Shown here: positions 1 to 9,903 of the stretch, piece after piece
Position numbering within the stretch: the first letter of the stretch is position 1
Layout: every line of letters begins with the position of its first letter
Assembly: GCA_000482145.1 (NCBI GenBank)
Contig: AUXH01000005.1
Location: 32,712-96,711, forward strand
Length of the DNA stretch: 64,000 bases
DNA from: Strigomonas culicis
Lineage: Eukaryota > Euglenozoa > Kinetoplastea > Trypanosomatida > Trypanosomatidae
Direction: 5' to 3'
Position numbers and translations under genes: made by a program
The notes under the pieces: model-generated
What the model saw: the letters and a program-made list of their open reading frames with translations, nothing else
The model's database searches: none
What the model was told of the DNA's origin: nothing

Positions 1-545
1 AGCAGAGAAAATGAAAAAGGGAAGAGGGCGAAATTAGAAAACCACTTCTCACTAATCCCGAGCTTGTGTGGATGGTTTGTGTTTTTGAAGCGTTTATATT
101 TCAGTAAAAGATGCAAGTGTGCACTGCGCACTACAGATGTGGTACACAGATGTGCCCAGCTGATTGATCTGTGTCTCTTTGCATCTCAGCACGTGCATGT
201 AAAAAAAAAAAAATGAAACAGCTCGAGGTGTCCCTGTAGCTTACAGAGGATGTAAACAAACAGACAAGGAATATAGAAACGCGTACGGAACACTCACGGC
301 AGAAAGAAAAAACAGAAACAAAGAGGCTCACCATGAAAACACAGAAACAAAAATAGGAAAGTCAAGGTACAACAACATTCAAATGACATGAACACCAATA
401 ACAAGGATGCAGACCACAGCACAGGTGTCATGAATAAAGTCGTACTCTTAAACACAAAGAGTGGAAGCAGTCCTTATCAAGTATACAAGAAGGACAGGAG
501 TCTATTTGAGAATGCAAAAACGTCGTCTGTGGATAGGCTGTTTGG
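1..545. other. intergenic region at left window edge
   Basis: This is the 3' flank of the 277-residue membrane protein gene and presumably holds the start of the next transcript further left. It is AT-rich, with an A-run near position 200. I see no open frame with coding character and no RNA gene. Confidence 0.6.
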
Positions 546-1379
546 TTAATCAACGGGGGTGTTCTCTAACATCCCCCGCAGCCACGGTAGCAGCAAGCGA
601 TAGCCGAGGCCGTACACAAAGACCACTAAGCTCAGCACGAGGATCAGAATCGGGTCCATGATGCGGTTAAATACGAGCGGCGTGAAGCTGATCACGTAGG
701 ACAGTTCATAGAAGTGCTCCGGGTGCACGGCGGGTGCGCTCTCGCACGGGGCGACCTCGAGGACCGGCAGTAGCGGGTCGTCGCCCCGCGCCGCCGCTCC
801 ATCCACCCCAGGGTCGTAGTGCACATCTTCGTCCGCGGCGAACGTGAGCGCGTTGCTGGCGGAGATGCCAAAGAGGATGATCTCCGTGTCGTGCAGAGTA
901 AAGTGGGCTGCCTCCTCGTGCGGGCCGTGACGCACCGCGGTTACGCTGCTCGCGCGCATGTACATCAGCCGCATCTCGTAATTCACTGAGGGGGAGCCCA
1001 GGAAGCTGACCTGCACCGCATACCGACGCCCTTTCTGCAAATTCGTGAGGAGGTAGTGGCGGTTCGGAAACAGGCCCTCGGCGGCCGCCCGCGCGCGCCA
1101 CGGCGCCAGGTGCCGCAGCTGCGGGTTCAGCACCGTTTCTTTTACAAGCACGTCGCCGGGCGAGAGCTCTACCAACGTGCTACTGTAGTCGCCCCGCGCA
1201 CACCTCGCAGACGATGCCCATCCGACGGCACCGTCCGCCGCGTCGTGCGCTGTGCTGCAGGCCTCCGTCCAGGCCCGGTAGGCGATGGCATTGACGACCA
1301 CAACGACAGCGCAGACGAGAAGAAAAATGATAAGGCTACTTCGAGGTGGCTTCACTTTTGCTTCCGGAGTAGCTGTCAT
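546..1379 (-). CDS. hypothetical protein with N- and C-terminal membrane segments
   Basis: I do not recognise this 277-residue protein. A hydrophobic segment at about residues 16-37 follows a short basic N-terminus, and a second at about 241-267 lies near the C-terminus. The roughly 200 residues between them are not hydrophobic and contain several cysteines, so they probably form a soluble domain on one face of a membrane. The first segment could be a signal anchor. The ATG at 1377-1379 is the first in frame. The central part has the GC-rich third positions typical of genes in this window, which supports it as real. No enzymatic motif is visible. Two-pass topology is inferred from the hydrophobicity pattern only. 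Confidence 0.75.
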   Translation of the reverse strand: MTATPEAKVKPPRSSLIIFLLVCAVVVVVNAIAYRAWTEACSTAHDAADGAVGWASSARCARGDYSSTLVELSPGDVLVKETVLNPQLRHLAPWRARAAAEGLFPNRHYLLTNLQKGRRYAVQVSFLGSPSVNYEMRLMYMRASSVTAVRHGPHEEAAHFTLHDTEIILFGISASNALTFAADEDVHYDPGVDGAAARGDDPLLPVLEVAPCESAPAVHPEHFYELSYVISFTPLVFNRIMDPILILVLSLVVFVYGLGYRLLLPWLRGMLENTPVD

Positions 1380-1935
1380 GCTTTAAATAGTATTTGTTTT
1401 TTTGTATTTCACACGCACGTAAGTGCTATAGTATAAATGTGAGGAATGAAGATATATCTTCTTTTCTAGCCCCTATAGCTCTCTTCTTTCTTCGCAGCCT
1501 TCCACACTTCGTCTTACCTTTTTTGTATCTGTTGATATTGCTGTATTCGGTATTCAGAGTCTTCAAAAACAACAAATACTGGATCACTTTTAACAATCAA
1601 TATATGCGTTCTCTCTTTAACGGTATATACAGAGAACGTTATTCCTTAATCATTGAGTATAGTGGCCCCAAATAGAAATGAGAGAATTGAGGGAAGAGAG
1701 GAAAACTAGTATGAAATGAACATACTTTACTCGGCACAGAAAGCTCTCCATTTTAACATCAGCTATACTAGTGAAAAGAAGAAAAACAAAGAAATAAAAG
1801 GTAGTTATTTTCTATGCAACAATGTATCTCCTGTGTGTTATTGAAACAGTAATTATCATAAAAAAGGTATAAATGTGAACAACACCGATTTGGAACCTCA
1901 TACATAAACGCCTGACGTTGTAGACCGCAGCAGCA
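1380..1935. other. intergenic, AT-rich
   Basis: This is a 556-base AT-rich spacer with no plausible coding frame. Short open frames here have none of the GC-rich third positions seen in real genes. It should hold the 3' UTR of the gene to its right and the splice acceptor of the gene to its left. Confidence 0.6.
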
Positions 1936-3444
1936 TCACAAAAGAAATACCATATCCCCCTCCTCCTCATCGTCGGAAACAGTTTCCTTTTTGCTGGCAG
2001 CCTTCGACCTGGAGCTCTTTTTCTTCTCTGTTGTCGCGCCGCCCCGCTTGGCCGATTTCTTCTTTTTCATCCCCTTCTCTTGCTGTGATGCCTCCTCGCT
2101 CTCGTGCGCACTGCTCGTTTCCTTCTGATGTGTCGCCTCCACTTCCTCCGCTGCGCCATCGGCGACCGCTCCCTGCGCCCGTCGCAGCCGCTCGTGTCGC
2201 TCTACCATGTAGCGGTCGATGTTGCGCTGCAGCGCGCGCACGTGCTCGACCTCCTCCTCTCGTCTGCTGGAGAAGTAGTGATGCATGCCCTTCGCGGGTC
2301 CGCCCGCGGTCGACAGCCGCAGACCGTCCTTGTGTCCTGCCGCGCGGCTCAGCTCGACCGTACGGCGGTCGCGGCGTTCTGTCTGCTCCGCCGCCGCGGC
2401 CTCCGCCTCGATGCGCTTCAGCGCCTTCATGTTGTCCAGCCGCACGCGTTTGTGGTACTCCAGCCACTTGGGGTACGTGTCGATGAGCTGGCCCGTCCCG
2501 CGCATCTGCCAGTCGTTGCGGATCCGCGCGGCGGCGGAAAAGACGTTGGTCAGCTGCTTCTGGAAGGAGAAGGGGGTCGGCATATCGTTCGCGCGTAGCA
2601 GCTGCACACCGAGGTAGGCCAGCTCTGCGTTCCCCGTCTCCTGGCCGCAGCTCAGGAAGAGCTCCGCCACCACCGCGGCGCGCGCGGCCTGCTCCTGCGG
2701 CAGCTCCAGCAGCGCGGGGGCGCGGCCATTCGCGAGGCTGAGCGTCAGCCCCGGCAGCAGCTGCAGCACCTCCCGGCGCTGGTCGCCGTCCACAAGGTCC
2801 ATGGCCAGCTGCCGCAGGAAGGGCACAAAGACCTCCTCCGGCAGCTGGTGCTTCCGCACCGCGCGCGTCAAGGGCAGCACCTCCTCCATGCCCTCCCCGT
2901 GGGCGACTAGGGCGGCCGAGAAGCGGCGCCAGCGCTCCTCGCCCATCCCCTCTGCGGTGTAGGAGGGGTTCTTCACGGTGGCCGCGCCGTTCAGGAACCA
3001 CTTGGTCACCTCGGACGCCAGCGCGCGGGCGTCCATCAGCTTCTCTTCGTCCTGCACGACCGGCGTCAGCTTGTGCTCAATCAGGATAAACACAACGTCC
3101 ACGAAGGAAGAATACAGCAAGTAGAAGGTTTCCTTCGAGTAGCGAAGGAGGCGCACCTGAATCTGCGATTCTAGCTCCGCTGTTGTCAGCTCCTCGGCAG
3201 GGCCCGAGACGAGGCCACCGGTGGGGTCCTCGAAGAGGTTCAGTGCTAGCGGCGAGGACCCCGCCTGTGTGTGCGACTCTGTCCCTATCATGTCCACAAT
3301 GTCATTCGCCGACATCTTCTTGTAGGTTCGTCGCCAAACCGGCGTCGGGTGGCAGACCCCATTAGACACACCGCGCGAGAGAGCAGCGAGCGCGCTGCCA
3401 CACGGGGCAACTCTAGATGCAGCAAATCGACAAGGCCGCATCAT
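1936..3444 (-). CDS. hypothetical mitochondrial protein with Lys-rich C-terminus
   Basis: This is a 502-residue protein if it starts at the ATG at 3442-3444. The open frame continues upstream, but that part is AT-rich and phenylalanine/cysteine-rich, like spacer sequence. From the chosen start the N-terminus (MMRPCRFAASRVAPCG) is basic and hydroxylated, as in a mitochondrial presequence. The middle (about residues 70-320) is helical-looking with no motif I recognise. The last 150 residues are highly charged, first with Glu/Arg-rich heptad-like sequence, then Lys/Ser runs and an acidic end (DDEEEGD). The protein is probably a kinetoplastid-specific mitochondrial factor, but I cannot name a function. 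The second ATG, directly after the first, could also be used. Confidence 0.75.
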   Translation of the reverse strand: MMRPCRFAASRVAPCGSALAALSRGVSNGVCHPTPVWRRTYKKMSANDIVDMIGTESHTQAGSSPLALNLFEDPTGGLVSGPAEELTTAELESQIQVRLLRYSKETFYLLYSSFVDVVFILIEHKLTPVVQDEEKLMDARALASEVTKWFLNGAATVKNPSYTAEGMGEERWRRFSAALVAHGEGMEEVLPLTRAVRKHQLPEEVFVPFLRQLAMDLVDGDQRREVLQLLPGLTLSLANGRAPALLELPQEQAARAAVVAELFLSCGQETGNAELAYLGVQLLRANDMPTPFSFQKQLTNVFSAAARIRNDWQMRGTGQLIDTYPKWLEYHKRVRLDNMKALKRIEAEAAAAEQTERRDRRTVELSRAAGHKDGLRLSTAGGPAKGMHHYFSSRREEEVEHVRALQRNIDRYMVERHERLRRAQGAVADGAAEEVEATHQKETSSAHESEEASQQEKGMKKKKSAKRGGATTEKKKSSRSKAASKKETVSDDEEEGDMVFLL

Positions 3445-3675
3445 GCATACTATTTTCTTGTGCAAGTGCTTTTCGTGTGCTCCGTACACAGAAAAGAGAG
3501 ATACAAGAGGGGAGAGAGATACAAAACAATACCATATAAAGCACTTGTAGAATGTACATTTAGAATAACACACACACACAACAAAAAAAAAAAAGCAGTG
3601 CGCGCGACGACATGCGAGAAAGAAGTGATTAACAGCTTTGTAAACAAGGATGTACCCTCCCGCCTATCCACACGC

Positions 3676-5367
3676 CTAAGAAAGTGCGGAGACGTGCACT
3701 CCATCCGCCGCAACACGCAGCGACGCAAGTACACGCTCCACCGCCCTCTTCCGCATGGACGCTTCCTCCGGCAGTTGTGAGAGACTGACCGACACCCACA
3801 GCCGCTTCTGCAGCACCACCAGCCCGACGTGCACGTCCACGTCCTCCGCTGTCATCTCCTCTGCACCGGTGGACTGCACGAGGGTGTGCTGCCAGTGTAA
3901 GGCCAACCTCTCCGTCAGCTCATCGGCGAGCATCGTCCAGCGGAAGACGACCACGCCGAACGTGGCGCCGTCCAGCGGGGCATCGAAGCGGCCGTCGGCC
4001 TGAATGGCGCGCTGCACCGCACGCACCGCGTCCACGTGCGCGCGTAGCGACCGCCGCCGCGCCTCGCCATCGATCCCGTCCAGGCGCAGCGCCTGCTGCA
4101 GGAGCGCATGGCCGTCGCGCTCGGCGGGCGGCAGCAGGCTCAGCCGGTCGCACTGCCCGCGGTGCGGCTCGCGCCAGCGGTTGACGGTGTGCGTGGCGCG
4201 CGCCTCCTCCAGCTGCTGCAGCGCCCAGTCAACCTTCGCCGTGTGCGCCAGCAGCAGCAGCGACGCGCGCGACGCCGTCGGTGCGAGCGCAAACGGCACG
4301 AAGGAGTGAAACAGCGAGAGGTGCAGCGAGTCGGCGTGGTGGAGCGCGCTCTTCCACGCGTCGTCGACCCCGCTCAGGGCCAGCCCGCCGTGGCTGGCAT
4401 CGACGTGCAACCACACGCCGGTGCGGCGGCAGAACGCCGCGAGGGAGGGCAGCGGGTCCAGCGCGCCGCAGCAGCGCGCGCCGGCGGTAGCGACGACGAG
4501 CGCGGGGTACCGCCCGTGGCCCAAGTCCTCCGCCACCTTCTCGTGCAGCTCGGTGAGGCTCAGGCAGAAGTTGCGCGCCGTCTTCGTCTCCACGGTCTGC
4601 AGCACGCGGATGTGCGTGAAGCCGACGACGCGCGCCAGCTGCAGCAGCAACGGGTCGACCTGGTCGCTGCAGTAAAGCACCAGCCGCCTCTGGTGGCGCT
4701 CCTCGTCCTCCTTCCCGACGAACCGCCGCGAGGCGCTGCCGCGCGCGCGGCACAGCCCCTGCTGCCGCGCGGTGTGCAGCAACACCGTGTAGCTCTCCGC
4801 CGCGGAGCTGTGCAGGACGCCGCCGCCCCACCGCGGGCAGGCGTCGTGCACCGCCAGTGCGTCGCCCTGCGGCTTGACAAAATCAAACACGCCATCCGAG
4901 TGGGCGCGTGCGAGCGCGTCAGCGGTAGGCCCGTCGTCGGGCATCCGCACCACGTCGCCACTCGAGGTGGTGGATGCGACGGGCCACAGCGAGTCCGCCA
5001 CGCCTGTGGCGGGTGGGTACCTCCTCTTCCCATCTGCTCCCGCCGTGTCCACCGGCCACCAGAATCGCGGAGGCACATCCAAAAGCGAGGCCACCCTATT
5101 CACCACCTGCTGCTCCAGCGCGTCGGTGGATGCGCCGAAGGAGAGCGAGTGGCTCTCCTGCGTGCACGGCACCAGCGCCGGCAGCAGCATGGACAGCGCG
5201 GTCGGTGACGTGAGATGCCTCAGTGCGTCACGTCGAGCGACGCAGGTCCGCACCACCGCGGCCACCATCGCGGAGAGCGCGTGCCCGGCTGTGGGGGCAC
5301 TGCTGTCCGCGGCGAGGCCGCGGTGCAGAACAGAGAGCCGCTGTAGAAAACTAGTGTATTTACCCAT
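3676..5367 (-). CDS. group II PLP decarboxylase-like protein, probable pseudoenzyme
   Basis: This 563-residue protein follows the aromatic-amino-acid/tyrosine decarboxylase fold order. A substrate-loop region (SPTALSMLLPALV) is followed by a GGVLHSSAAES stretch matching the family GGVIQGSASE, then YCSDQVD at the usual SDQAH position, VVATAGARCCGALD matching VVATLGTTSCCSFD, WLHVDASHGG matching WLHVDAAYAG, and DSLHLSLFHSF at the place of DSFNFNPHKW. The aspartate that pairs with the PLP nitrogen is kept (HVDAS). The Schiff-base lysine is Ser, the ring-stacking histidine is Asp, and a phosphate/substrate threonine is missing. Decarboxylase activity therefore looks lost. The ATG at 5365-5367 is the first in frame, and a long purine run on the plus strand (5429-5460) gives the pyrimidine tract of the transcript upstream. 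A new, non-PLP role is possible. Confidence 0.8.
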   Translation of the reverse strand: MGKYTSFLQRLSVLHRGLAADSSAPTAGHALSAMVAAVVRTCVARRDALRHLTSPTALSMLLPALVPCTQESHSLSFGASTDALEQQVVNRVASLLDVPPRFWWPVDTAGADGKRRYPPATGVADSLWPVASTTSSGDVVRMPDDGPTADALARAHSDGVFDFVKPQGDALAVHDACPRWGGGVLHSSAAESYTVLLHTARQQGLCRARGSASRRFVGKEDEERHQRRLVLYCSDQVDPLLLQLARVVGFTHIRVLQTVETKTARNFCLSLTELHEKVAEDLGHGRYPALVVATAGARCCGALDPLPSLAAFCRRTGVWLHVDASHGGLALSGVDDAWKSALHHADSLHLSLFHSFVPFALAPTASRASLLLLAHTAKVDWALQQLEEARATHTVNRWREPHRGQCDRLSLLPPAERDGHALLQQALRLDGIDGEARRRSLRAHVDAVRAVQRAIQADGRFDAPLDGATFGVVVFRWTMLADELTERLALHWQHTLVQSTGAEEMTAEDVDVHVGLVVLQKRLWVSVSLSQLPEEASMRKRAVERVLASLRVAADGVHVSALS

Positions 5368-5708
5368 GAGAGCTTAGTTGTAGAAGGATGATGATCACAA
5401 CAGCAAGATGCGAGTGTACAAAAGCATAAGAAAGAAGAGAGAGAGAGAAACGACAATAAGAAAAAATGCATATCAAATGTGGCTGCTGCGTATTGCATCC
5501 CTTCTCAACGTATGGCAATACCAAAACAATAGAAGGGAAGAAAACTTACTGTACTGGTTATCATGTGACTTTGTTAATCACGGAGAAGAAACCTATTTTA
5601 CAAAATTAAACGTTTATTAACAAGAAGAGTTGATTAATTATTAAAAGTGAAAGCAATACAAAAAAGTGTAGAAAAGACAGAGAGCCGAGATCAGAAATTA
5701 ACGTTTTC
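5368..5708. other. intergenic with pyrimidine tract on transcribed strand
   Basis: This is an AT-rich spacer. The plus-strand purine run at about 5429-5460 is a pyrimidine tract in the transcript and probably marks the trans-splicing region for the decarboxylase-like gene to its left. I see no gene here. Confidence 0.55.
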
Positions 5709-6182
5709 TTACTTCTTCTCGTCCTCATCACTGCTGCTCTCATACACCACTATTCTATTCTGTCGGGGCTTTCCGCGAGGATGGTTCAGCTCGCCCTTCA
5801 CAATCTTCTGCCGCGCCTGACGCGCCCGCTTCTCGTCGTCGCGGCGGTCGTACGTGTCGAAGCCATCCGCACTCGCCGCCGCCACACCCGTGCGCTCCTG
5901 CAGCTCCGCGACCGTGGGCGGCGGCCAGTACTGCGAGTTCTCCACCGCATAGAACATGGGATCGTTGGGGATGGGGTCAAACGTTGCCCCTCCGCTCGCG
6001 GGAGCAGGGGCGGCTGGGACGCTACTGTTCGGCTCCTGCGCGCGGTACATGGCGTCGACGTTGACCTTGACCGCCGCCACCTCGCTCTTCTGTGGCAGGC
6101 GCACCGAGGAGAACTGGCGGGCCTCCAGGGCCTTGTTCGTGACCCGCACCCGCTGCTTCTTCGCCTGTGTCTTGGGGGGCAT
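5709..6182 (-). CDS. small basic hypothetical protein
   Basis: I do not recognise this 157-residue protein. The N-terminus is very basic (MPPKTQAKKQRVRVTNK). The middle contains a Pro/Ala linker and a more conserved-looking patch (FYAVENSQYWPPPTVAELQERTG). The C-terminus has a basic helix (DDEKRARQARQKIVKGE) and an acidic serine-rich end (SSSDEDEKK) that looks like a casein kinase II target. It could bind RNA or ribosomes, but that rests on charge alone. The ATG at 6180-6182 is the first in frame, and a strong plus-strand purine stretch at 6256-6298 gives the expected pyrimidine tract upstream. GC-rich third positions support a real gene. Confidence 0.7.
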   Translation of the reverse strand: MPPKTQAKKQRVRVTNKALEARQFSSVRLPQKSEVAAVKVNVDAMYRAQEPNSSVPAAPAPASGGATFDPIPNDPMFYAVENSQYWPPPTVAELQERTGVAAASADGFDTYDRRDDEKRARQARQKIVKGELNHPRGKPRQNRIVVYESSSDEDEKK

Positions 6183-6501
6183 CTCCTCTGCGCGACTAGC
6201 AGTGCCAATGAATACGTGTACGATGTGCTTGGAAAAAAAAAAATGTGTTCAATGAGAGGAATGAGAAGGAAAGAAAGGAAAGAGAGAGAACAAAAGCAGG
6301 TTGTTGTTTTTTTTTTTACAGAACGATACGTAGCTCTATACACAATTACAATCATCTTGCAACACCTCTTCTCTTTTTTTTTGTCTTTTTGAATTCGAGC
6401 ACGAACTTGTACCATGTTTTTTTTTCCTTTATTTTGTTTGTGATAAACACATGTACGATAGAAAATATTAATCGACATTTCTTGTCATATCCCTCCCTCA
6501 C
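6183..6501. other. intergenic with pyrimidine tract
   Basis: The spacer has a long purine run at about 6256-6298 on the plus strand, i.e. a polypyrimidine tract on the transcribed strand, followed by T-runs. I see no gene in it. Confidence 0.55.
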
Positions 6502-9500
6502 CTATGACGTGCTCACGTCCACACCCACAGTACTCAAGTGCAGCTCCACGAAGCGCGCCCTGTTATTCGGTGGGTCGCGCTCCAGCCTTTCACGGATGCG
6601 CTGCGCACAGTTCAGATCCTTGGCCACCATGTACAGGTAGCCACCACCGCCCGCACCCGCCAGCTTGAGGCCCCAGACCTCGTCCTGCACCAGCGCCACA
6701 ATGGCGTCCACCGTGTCGGTGGTCGCGCCACGGTCGAGTGCGATGTTCTGCCGCCACGCGCGCCCGATCAGCTTCCCGTAGCGCACAAAATCTACTTGCG
6801 CGATGGCCTCCACCAACGCCTGGGACTGCACCAGCATCTCCTGCAGCGTGCGCACCTGCCGCTGCTCGTTGAGAAACATCCCGCGCACAATGTCGACGAG
6901 GATGGCCTTCGCGGTGCGCGTGATGCCCGTGTAGTACAGCAAGTGGCAGCCGCTGTACGCCGGGCTCGTGAAGAGCGTGTCCGGCAGCCAGTGCACCGCT
7001 GGCCGCTGGGCGAAGCCGGTGCCGGCGCGCACCACCTTGATGCCGCTGTGCAGCCCGCCGTACTGGTCCTGCCACCCCCCGCAGGTGGTGAGGAGCTGCT
7101 CCACCACGAGCACCAGCTGGCACACCTCCTCCTTCGACCAGTGCAGCTGGAAGCACCGGGAGAGGGCCTCCAGCACCGTCCCCGCGACGATGGAGCTCGT
7201 GCCGAGCCCGGAGCCGGCTGGGATGGCCGACAAGAGTGTCATCTCAAATCCGGCGTCCTCGCTGCCCATGATCGTGGCCAGAAGGCGGGAAAAGCCCTCC
7301 GGTGTGTCCGGCACAGATGGCGCGACGTTGAACTCCGGCAAGAAGCCGGCGAGCGCCAGCGCGGCCTTCGGGATGGAGAAGCCCGACCCTACCTCCGCAT
7401 AGGTCCGCAGGTCTGCGAAGGAGCGGATGGTGGTCGCGCTGCCCATGTCCACGGAGCGGATGACAATGACCGGTGATGCGTGCCGCTTGATGAAGGCCTG
7501 GATCGGCAGCTGCCGGTTGAGCGTGATGGCAATGTTGACCACACTGCCGCCGTTCAGCACGCAGTGCGGCGGCGTGTCGGTCCAGCCGCCGGAGAGGTCG
7601 ATGCGGGCCGGCGCGCGGCTCCACACGAGCTCATCCTCGTAGACCGCAAACTGGGGCGCCTGCCTCCGCGTGCACAGGCGGCGGGCGAGGCCCTCGCACA
7701 GCCAGGAAAAGCACCGCAGGTGGTGCGTGGTGGATGCCGCGGACCATTCCGCCGCCGTCGGTGCGGCTGTGTCCGGTGGCACCGGCGGCTGCTGTGTGAG
7801 GAGGCGGCACCACTGTGAGAGGAACATGTCCGTGTGCATCCGCTTCATGTAGAGCGTCTCATCCAACGCGGCGCCGTCCGTGCGCTGGGCGCTCTCCTCC
7901 ACCAGCCGCTCGAGCAGGGCTTTGGTCCCGTCGACCGACAGCCCAGCCCGCACGCACCACTCGGCGGTAGACTTGAGATCCGTTAAGTAGAAGGTCGGCT
8001 GCGCGAACCACTGGGGCGCGGTCGCCCGATGCAATTGATGGAGCTGTTCGATGAGTAGTACAACGTTCGCCGATTCGTGAATATCGGAAGCCGAGAAGCG
8101 TGGGAGCGCGCGGTACGTTTCAGCCCGCGACCCCCACCAGGACGGCAGCTCCTTGTGCTCCCCGGGGGACGATGCTGCGTCGCTCCCCGCCGTGCAGACC
8201 ATGAACTCCAGCATCTCCCCCAGCTCCGCGACGGTGCGGCAGCAAGGAAAGAGGCACGCGTCCTGCACGTCACAAACGGTGTCCGTGTGCTGCGCCGGAA
8301 GCAGATCCGCGACCGTCAGGCGCCGCAGGTGCATCCAGTCCACGAGCGGCTGGCCGAGGAAGGCCGTCGAGGAAGTGTCGATGGGGCCCTTGAACACATC
8401 GTGGAAGCCGTACGGGCGCACCATGTAAGAGGCAGGGGCCGCCGCCTCGCCCCCCTGCCGCTCCCCCGTCGGCAGCACCGACACGCACACCCCGCGCGGC
8501 AGTGTCAGCGTCCAGTCGTTGGGCGGCACCCCCGTCACGACGTGGTCCCCTCGCAGCGCCCACCCACGCGAGACGTGGCTGCCCTCGAGCCAGACATTCT
8601 CCACCGCCAGGCTCACCTGCGGGGCCACGTGGCAGCTCTGCACGACGACGGAGTGCGGCAGTGTGTTCTCTTCCCCCAGCGGCTGGTGCGAGGCGCTCGA
8701 CAGAAAGGGGTTGTGCCGCGCCGCACGGCTGAAGTTGGCCTTCATCGACACCGTCGACGAGACGAGCTCCGCACTGGTGCCGAAGTGGAAAAAGTCCGTG
8801 TCGGTCAGCTCCACCACCTTCACCCGCAAGTTCTCGCCCACCGCCGCCCCCGCTGCCGCAGAAGGATGCCGTCCCAGCAGACAACCAAACTCGCCGTACA
8901 GGTCGTAGGACGTCAGCGCACCACTCGTGGCATCCACGCCGCGCTGCCACAAGGCGCGCAGCGCCCGGTTGCTGAGGAGCCAAATGCCGACGTCCATTAA
9001 ATAGGTGTGCGCCCGCTCATGCGCCGCAATGGTGTGCAGCAAGGGCTTCTGCAGCATGAACTCGAGTTGGGTCGGCGCCTCCCTCGACATGAAGAAGACG
9101 CCGTGATGCGTGAGGACGTCTGACGCCGAGTGGATGCCAAAGCAGACGATATCCGCCGCCTCCCCCTCCTCCCCCTCGTGAAGGCTGTGCAGCAAGTCGT
9201 GCCGCAGGTGGGTCCAGAAGGGATGCACCTGGTGCTGCAGATAGACGTCCCCGCAGACGATCATGGTGGGCCACACCGCTGCGGTGGGGTCGCGCGGGCG
9301 GCACGCGGCAGCGGAGATCTCCTCGAGCAAGGGCAGCTGCAGCGCCAGCAGCGTGTGGTGCGGCCGCTGCCCGCGCAGGCCCGGCATCGGCGGCAGCGGT
9401 GCGAGCACCTTCCCCAGCGGCGCGTAGCTCGGCAGGCGGCGGCTCTGCCCCCCGGCGTGGATAACCGTACGCGGCGGGGCCTGCTCCAACCAGTCCAAGA

Positions 9501-9732
9501 AGGCGGCCGAAGGCGCGGCCGCCGCCGCTTCACATTCCTGCGCGCACCACTCACGCAGCAGCGAGAGCGTGCCGCTCGCGGAGCCCAGGTGCCCCTCTGG
9601 GGGGTCGCTGGACACAAAAAAAGATGGCGCGTGTTCATCATTGTCGATACCTGCAGCGCGCAGCAGCCATGCTGTTCCCTGCTCTCTCACAGCCCGCTTC
9701 AAGCACGGGGGGACTGACAAAAGTATCCTCAT
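6502..9732 (-). CDS. FKP: bifunctional fucokinase/GDP-fucose pyrophosphorylase
   Basis: This 1,076-residue enzyme would phosphorylate L-fucose (possibly also D-arabinose, as one Leishmania paralogue does) and then convert the 1-phosphate to GDP-sugar. The N-terminal pyrophosphorylase half carries GGQSRRLPSYAPLGKVLAP at about residues 94-112. The C-terminal half is a GHMP kinase: RIDLSGGWTDTPP at about 707-720, the ATP loop PAGSGLGTSS at about 842, and LKLAGAGGGGYLYMV at about 1,025. The open frame extends 29 codons upstream, but only to a TTG. The first ATG is at 9730-9732, and a clear pyrimidine tract plus AG lies just upstream of it. Known kinetoplastid enzymes of this family make the donor for fucosylated or arabinosylated glycoconjugates. 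Both halves keep their nucleotide motifs, so I expect full activity. Confidence 0.93.
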   Translation of the reverse strand: MRILLSVPPCLKRAVREQGTAWLLRAAGIDNDEHAPSFFVSSDPPEGHLGSASGTLSLLREWCAQECEAAAAAPSAAFLDWLEQAPPRTVIHAGGQSRRLPSYAPLGKVLAPLPPMPGLRGQRPHHTLLALQLPLLEEISAAACRPRDPTAAVWPTMIVCGDVYLQHQVHPFWTHLRHDLLHSLHEGEEGEAADIVCFGIHSASDVLTHHGVFFMSREAPTQLEFMLQKPLLHTIAAHERAHTYLMDVGIWLLSNRALRALWQRGVDATSGALTSYDLYGEFGCLLGRHPSAAAGAAVGENLRVKVVELTDTDFFHFGTSAELVSSTVSMKANFSRAARHNPFLSSASHQPLGEENTLPHSVVVQSCHVAPQVSLAVENVWLEGSHVSRGWALRGDHVVTGVPPNDWTLTLPRGVCVSVLPTGERQGGEAAAPASYMVRPYGFHDVFKGPIDTSSTAFLGQPLVDWMHLRRLTVADLLPAQHTDTVCDVQDACLFPCCRTVAELGEMLEFMVCTAGSDAASSPGEHKELPSWWGSRAETYRALPRFSASDIHESANVVLLIEQLHQLHRATAPQWFAQPTFYLTDLKSTAEWCVRAGLSVDGTKALLERLVEESAQRTDGAALDETLYMKRMHTDMFLSQWCRLLTQQPPVPPDTAAPTAAEWSAASTTHHLRCFSWLCEGLARRLCTRRQAPQFAVYEDELVWSRAPARIDLSGGWTDTPPHCVLNGGSVVNIAITLNRQLPIQAFIKRHASPVIVIRSVDMGSATTIRSFADLRTYAEVGSGFSIPKAALALAGFLPEFNVAPSVPDTPEGFSRLLATIMGSEDAGFEMTLLSAIPAGSGLGTSSIVAGTVLEALSRCFQLHWSKEEVCQLVLVVEQLLTTCGGWQDQYGGLHSGIKVVRAGTGFAQRPAVHWLPDTLFTSPAYSGCHLLYYTGITRTAKAILVDIVRGMFLNEQRQVRTLQEMLVQSQALVEAIAQVDFVRYGKLIGRAWRQNIALDRGATTDTVDAIVALVQDEVWGLKLAGAGGGGYLYMVAKDLNCAQRIRERLERDPPNNRARFVELHLSTVGVDVSTS

Positions 9733-9777
9733 GCGCTTGTCTTTCTTCGTGCCGTCAAGTCGTTCTTCTATTCCTAA

Positions 9778-9810
9778 CTGAGCGTCAAAAGAGTGTGGAA
9801 GAAAGGAATG
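9778..9810 (-). promoter_or_regulatory. predicted trans-splice acceptor of FKP
   Basis: On the transcribed strand a mainly C/T tract (CATTCCTTTCTTCCACACTC and on) runs without any internal AG to a CTCAG at 9780-9778. The first ATG downstream is the FKP start 45 bases later. This supports 9732 as the start and excludes the upstream TTG extension, most of which would lie 5' of the splice site. Confidence 0.5.
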
Positions 9811-9881
9811 CGAAGACAAGGTTATAAAGCATCAAGAGACCCAAGCACGCCATAAGCCTTTACTATCATCAAATGGAAACA

Positions 9882-9903
9882 TCTCTCTCTCTCTCTCTCT
9901 CTC
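9882..9903. repeat. (CT)11 microsatellite
   Basis: This is a perfect CT dinucleotide run on the plus strand in the spacer between FKP and the AOX-like gene. It reads as AG on the transcript and so is not a splice-site pyrimidine tract. Confidence 0.8.

Noticed and set aside
9733..9819. A 29-codon upstream extension of FKP
   Set aside because: It begins with TTG, and most of it would lie upstream of a good predicted splice acceptor.
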